NCBI RefSeq assembly: GCF_037327425.1
Contig: NZ_CP147846.1
Span: 5,208,001 to 5,272,000, forward strand
Direction: 5' to 3'
From: Rhodococcus sovatensis
GTDB lineage: Bacteria; Actinomycetota; Actinomycetes; Mycobacteriales; Mycobacteriaceae
Length of the DNA stretch: 64,000 nt
In this document: in pieces, positions 61,410 through 64,000 of the stretch
Layout of the letters: the number at the start of each line of letters is the position of its first letter
Numbering within the stretch: the first letter of the stretch is position 1
The notes under the pieces: generated by a model
What the model was told of the DNA's origin: nothing
Databases searched by the model: none
The model's input: only the letters and a program-made list of their open reading frames with translations
Made by a program: the position numbers and the translations under genes

Positions 61410-61920
61410 CCACGCGTTGGGTCGATCTCGCGGAGGATTCACCACGAAGATCCATGCACTGACCGACCTGACGTGCTCGCCGGTGACGATGCTGCTGACC
61501 GGTGGGCAAGCCGGGGACAATCCACAGTTGGTGCCGTTGCTCGATGCCCACCGAGCTGCCGGTGGGGACCAGGACTACCGATTGCTCGCCGACAAGGCGT
61601 ACACCCATCCCAGTACCCGCACCGAACTGCGTCGCCGCAAGATCAAACACACCATTCCCGAGCGCAGCGACCAGAAGCAGCGACGGGCCGACAAGGGGTC
61701 CGCCGGTGGTCGTCCACCGGGTTTCGATCCGACGATGTACAAGCACCGCAACACCGTCGAGCGTGGCTTCGGGCGGCTCAAACAGTGGCGTGGTGTGGCC
61801 ACTCGATATGACAAGTACGCCATGACATTCCTCGGGGGCGTTGTCCTGTGCGCGGCAGTTCTGCACTCCCGCAACCACAACCACCGCCCGGCGATGAAAA
61901 CGAAAACGGACCCAATTTAA
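61366..61920 (+). CDS. IS5-family transposase, OrfB (frame +1 to OrfA)
   Basis: This frame carries the rest of the DDE domain: NYKKSVDEPADHALGRSRGG, the second Asp in YRLLADKAYTHPSTR and the Glu in YKHRNTVERGFGRLKQWRG. It joins OrfA only by a +1 step at GGGGG (61365-61369). With four G the two would be one gene. Either programmed frameshifting or a one-base insertion explains this. Confidence 0.85.
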   Translation, partial: GALSNYKKSVDEPADHALGRSRGGFTTKIHALTDLTCSPVTMLLTGGQAGDNPQLVPLLDAHRAAGGDQDYRLLADKAYTHPSTRTELRRRKIKHTIPERSDQKQRRADKGSAGGRPPGFDPTMYKHRNTVERGFGRLKQWRGVATRYDKYAMTFLGGVVLCAAVLHSRNHNHRPAMKTKTDPI

Positions 61921-61936
61921 GAGACACGCTCTAGAC

Positions 61937-62019
61937 GCGCGCGGATTTGCTAGACGCGCAGCTGTTAGCTAGCAATTCGGGCAGCACCTGACAATTCCGC
62001 GAGCGTCTATCCCGCACAA
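61937..62019. repeat. 82-bp direct repeat, copy B
   Basis: This near-copy of 59811-59892 lies just past the IS and, before the insertion, directly past the AbiEi-like gene's stop. It shares GCGCGCGGATTTGCT, ACGCGCAGCTGTTAGCTAGC and GGGCAGCACCTGACAATT with copy A. Confidence 0.88.
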
Positions 62020-62037
62020 ACGACCCCGCACACAAAC

Positions 62038-62074
62038 GACAGTGGCCGCAACCAAGCAGGTTGCGGCCACTGTC
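62038..62074. terminator. Perfect 16-bp hairpin after fadE5
   Basis: GACAGTGGCCGCAACC (62038-62053) is exactly complementary to 62059-62074, with a 5-base loop. A 15-bp tandem duplication (GTCAGTGCGGAATC plus C or A, 62072-62101) runs from the stem into the fadE5 stop codon. Confidence 0.8.
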
Positions 62075-62098
62075 AGTGCGGAATCCGTCAGTGCGGAA

Positions 62099-63934
62099 TC
62101 AGAATGCAGCTTCGTCGAGCTCCATGACGTCGAGGTCGATGTTGGTGAGGATGCCGCGGGTTGCGGTCAGCTCCGGCAGAACGTTCTTGGAGAAGAACGA
62201 TGCGACGGCGACCTTGCCCTCGTAGAACGACTTGTCCTTGCCCTCTGCGCCGTTGTCGAGTGCCGTGATGGCGATCTCGGCCTGACGAAGAAGCAGCCAA
62301 CCGATGAGCAGATCACCGAATGCCATGAGGAAACGCACCGATGCGAGTCCGACCTTGTAGAGCTCGGTCGGCTGCTCCTGTGCACCCATGAGCTGCTGGG
62401 TCATCGTGGTGACGATGGCCTGTACGTCCTCGAGTGCGGTGGCGAGCAGAGCGCGCTCGGCCTTGAGTCGGCCGTTGCCTGCTTCACTGTCGATGAACGA
62501 CTTGATCTGTCCGGCGACATGAGCGAGCGCGACGCCGCGGTCACGGGCGATCTTGCGGAAGAAGAAGTCCTGCGCCTGGATGGCCGTCGTGCCCTCGTAC
62601 AGCGAGTCGATCTTCGAGTCGCGGATGTACTGCTCGATCGGGTAGTCCTGAAGGAATCCGGACCCGCCGAGCGTCTGCAGCGACTCGGCCAGCTGCCGGT
62701 AGGCGATCTCCGAGCCGACGCCCTTGACGATCGGAAGCAGCAGGTCGTTGACGCGGTAGGCGATGTCCTCGTCGGCGTCGGAGACCTGCTTTGCGGTGAT
62801 CGGATCCTGGTGCGCGGCGGTGTAGAGGTACACCGCGCGCAGGCCCTCGGCGTACGCCTTCTGCGTCATGAGGCTGCGTCGCACGTCGGGGTGATGGGTG
62901 ATGGTGACGCGCGGCGCGGTCTTGTCGGTCATCTGCGTCAGGTCGGCGCCCTGGACGCGCTCCTTGGCGTACTCGAGCGCGTTGAGGTAGCCGGTGGACA
63001 GTGTGGCGATTGCCTTGGTGCCGACCATCATTCGTGCATGCTCGATGACGTCGAACATCTGGGCGATGCCCTTGTGGACCTCGCCGACGAGCCAGCCCTG
63101 CGCGGGGATTCCGTGGCCACCGAAGGTGAGCTCACAAGTGGTCGAGGCCTTGAGGCCCATCTTGTGCTCGACGCCGGTGACGAAGACGCCGTTGCGTTCG
63201 CCGAGTTCGCCCTTGTCGAAGTCGAAGTGAGTGTTGGGGACATAGAACAGGCTCAGGCCTTTGGTGCCCGGTCCGGCGCCCTCGGGGCGAGCCAGGACGA
63301 GGTGCATCGTGTTCTCGAACAGGTCGTCGGACACGGCCGAGGTGATGAAGCGCTTGACGCCCTCGATGTGCCAGGAACCGTCGTCCTGCTTTATCGCCTT
63401 GGTGCGGCCGGCGCCGACATCGGATCCGGCGTCGGGCTCGGTGAGCACCATGGTGGCTGCCCACCTGCGCTCGACGATGACCTTGGCCCATTCCTTCTGC
63501 TCATCGGTGCCATTGTGGAACAGCACGTTGGCGAAGCCGGGACCTGCGGAGTACATGAATGCCGCTGGGTTGGCACCGAGCAGCAGCTCGTTGAGGGCCC
63601 ACCCGAGCGTGCGGGGTGCTGGGATTCCGCCGACCTCCTCGTCCAGACCGACGCGCCACCACTCACCGTCGTACAGCGCCTTGAACGACTTCTTGAAGGC
63701 GTCCGGCAGCGTGACGGTGTGTGTTTCGGGGTCGAACACGGGAGGATTGCGGTCCGATTCGGCGAACGACTCTGCGAGGGGACCCTCCGCCAGGCGTACG
63801 ACCTCGCGCAGCATGTCGCGGGCCGCCTCGCCGTCGAGGTCGCCGAAATTTTCGCCCGCGAGGGACTGGTCGAGTCCGAACAGTTCGAACAGATTGAACT
63901 CGAGATCCCGAAGGTTGCTCTTGTAATGGCCCAT
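62099..63934 (-). CDS. fadE5: Acyl-CoA dehydrogenase FadE5-like
   Basis: 611 residues, the long FadE5 type (Rv0244c). It oxidises acyl-CoA to 2-enoyl-CoA with FAD. Blocks: AATMVLTEPDAGSDVGAGRTKAI (FAD and substrate), RFITSAVSDD, GTKAIATLSTGYLNALEYAKERVQG, and SLYEGTTAIQAQDFFFRKI, whose Glu is the catalytic base. The N-terminal 80 and C-terminal 130 residues form the extra helical domains of this subgroup. With htdX, fabG4 and fadA2 it completes an acyl-CoA cycle. The promoter lies at the window end. Confidence 0.95.
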   Translation of the reverse strand: MGHYKSNLRDLEFNLFELFGLDQSLAGENFGDLDGEAARDMLREVVRLAEGPLAESFAESDRNPPVFDPETHTVTLPDAFKKSFKALYDGEWWRVGLDEEVGGIPAPRTLGWALNELLLGANPAAFMYSAGPGFANVLFHNGTDEQKEWAKVIVERRWAATMVLTEPDAGSDVGAGRTKAIKQDDGSWHIEGVKRFITSAVSDDLFENTMHLVLARPEGAGPGTKGLSLFYVPNTHFDFDKGELGERNGVFVTGVEHKMGLKASTTCELTFGGHGIPAQGWLVGEVHKGIAQMFDVIEHARMMVGTKAIATLSTGYLNALEYAKERVQGADLTQMTDKTAPRVTITHHPDVRRSLMTQKAYAEGLRAVYLYTAAHQDPITAKQVSDADEDIAYRVNDLLLPIVKGVGSEIAYRQLAESLQTLGGSGFLQDYPIEQYIRDSKIDSLYEGTTAIQAQDFFFRKIARDRGVALAHVAGQIKSFIDSEAGNGRLKAERALLATALEDVQAIVTTMTQQLMGAQEQPTELYKVGLASVRFLMAFGDLLIGWLLLRQAEIAITALDNGAEGKDKSFYEGKVAVASFFSKNVLPELTATRGILTNIDLDVMELDEAAF

Positions 63935-64000
63935 TGCGCGTTCGCTCTCCAGTCGGTGGTGCGGTCTCGTGAGTACCGCCCAAGTTAGCTACTCGTCGGT
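63935..64000 (-). promoter_or_regulatory. fadE5 upstream region with a possible half-operator at the window edge
   Basis: The last bases read GCTAC-TCGTCG-GT (63988-64000), which matches CTTAC-N6-GT of the tetR/fadA2 palindrome at most fixed positions. The right arm is cut by the window end, so this remains tentative. Confidence 0.3.

Larger units (their letters stand above)
60947..61930 (+). mobile_element. IS5-family (IS427-like) insertion sequence
   Basis: The element spans 984 bp. The ends are inverted: AGCGTGTCTC at the left matches GAGACACGCT at the right, with further partial match (AAATT) inside. CTAG stands on both sides (60943-60946 and 61931-61934), the target duplication usual for this group. 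The left CTAG contains the TAG stop of the AbiEi-like gene, so the insertion left that protein's reading frame intact. Two reading frames inside code for a DDE transposase. Confidence 0.9.

Noticed and set aside
62042..63988. Long plus-strand frame of 648 codons
   Set aside because: It is antisense to fadE5, whose motifs are complete.
1..64000. tRNA, rRNA or known riboswitch
   Set aside because: Reading by eye for cloverleaf motifs such as GGTTCGAATCC and for riboswitch cores gave nothing; a covariance-model search would be needed to exclude them fully.

Overview
The window is a high-GC actinobacterial chromosome segment, most likely from a mycolic-acid bacterium of the Rhodococcus type. Supporting signs are two MmpL3-type mycolate exporters, an AftD-type arabinofuranosyltransferase, a PorA-family DUF3068 protein, GTG/TTG starts and dense ATGA/TAGTG gene junctions. 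From about 16.5 kb on, the gene order follows the mycobacterial block Rv0206c-Rv0245: MmpL3, NYN protein, TrmB, two GTPase-like proteins, PEP carboxykinase, then aldehyde dehydrogenase, methyltransferase, glycosyltransferase, membrane protein, DUF3068, acyltransferase, AftD, DUF2613, LpqI, TetR, HtdX, FabG4, FadA2, FadE5 and flavin reductase. Names rest on motifs and remembered gene order; no database search was possible. I see no rRNA, tRNA or CRISPR.

Layout. 0-4.8 kb: 3' end of a penicillin-binding-protein-like gene whose active-site motifs look lost, a TauE-type permease, a POT peptide transporter, a DUF3054 membrane protein and a YceI protein. 4.9-12.5 kb: methionine aminopeptidase, a flippase-like membrane protein, a membrane adenylate cyclase, an AI-2E-type permease overlapping a sensor kinase/LuxR-type regulator pair, and two small genes. 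12.6-16.5 kb: a glycosyltransferase, a DUF1707/LiaF-like protein and a DUF2339 membrane protein. 16.5-31.4 kb: tandem mmpL3 genes with the NYN-trmB operon, the divergent GTPase pair, a small DxDxDG protein, pckG, an aldehyde dehydrogenase under a KstR-like operator and a ROK sugar kinase. 31.4-45.4 kb: envelope glycan genes (methyltransferase, glycosyltransferase, GT-C-like protein, flippase, DUF3068, acyltransferase, AftD, DUF2613), a universal stress protein and an LpqI/NagZ lipoprotein. 45.4-50 kb: a TetR regulator and an acyl-CoA module (htdX, fabG4, fadA2) that share a CTTAC-N6-GTAAG palindrome. 50-56.5 kb: a five-gene branched-chain-amino-acid-type ABC importer with a divergent PucR regulator. 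56.5-64 kb: a VanW-domain protein, a flavin reductase, an AbiEi/DUF559-like gene between 82-bp direct repeats with an IS5-family element at its stop codon, and fadE5.

The genes work together mainly in building and exporting the mycolyl-arabinogalactan envelope, and in acyl-CoA and possibly sterol metabolism. The most unusual content is non-coding: several short tandem repeat arrays. One family is built on the hairpin GACCGAA-N7-TTCGGTC (5.7 and 46.1 kb). Another is built on a CACTCCGCAGGCT core (1.4 and 7.1 kb), and related repeats appear in frame inside aftD. Perfect long-stem hairpins without U-tracts end many transcription units.
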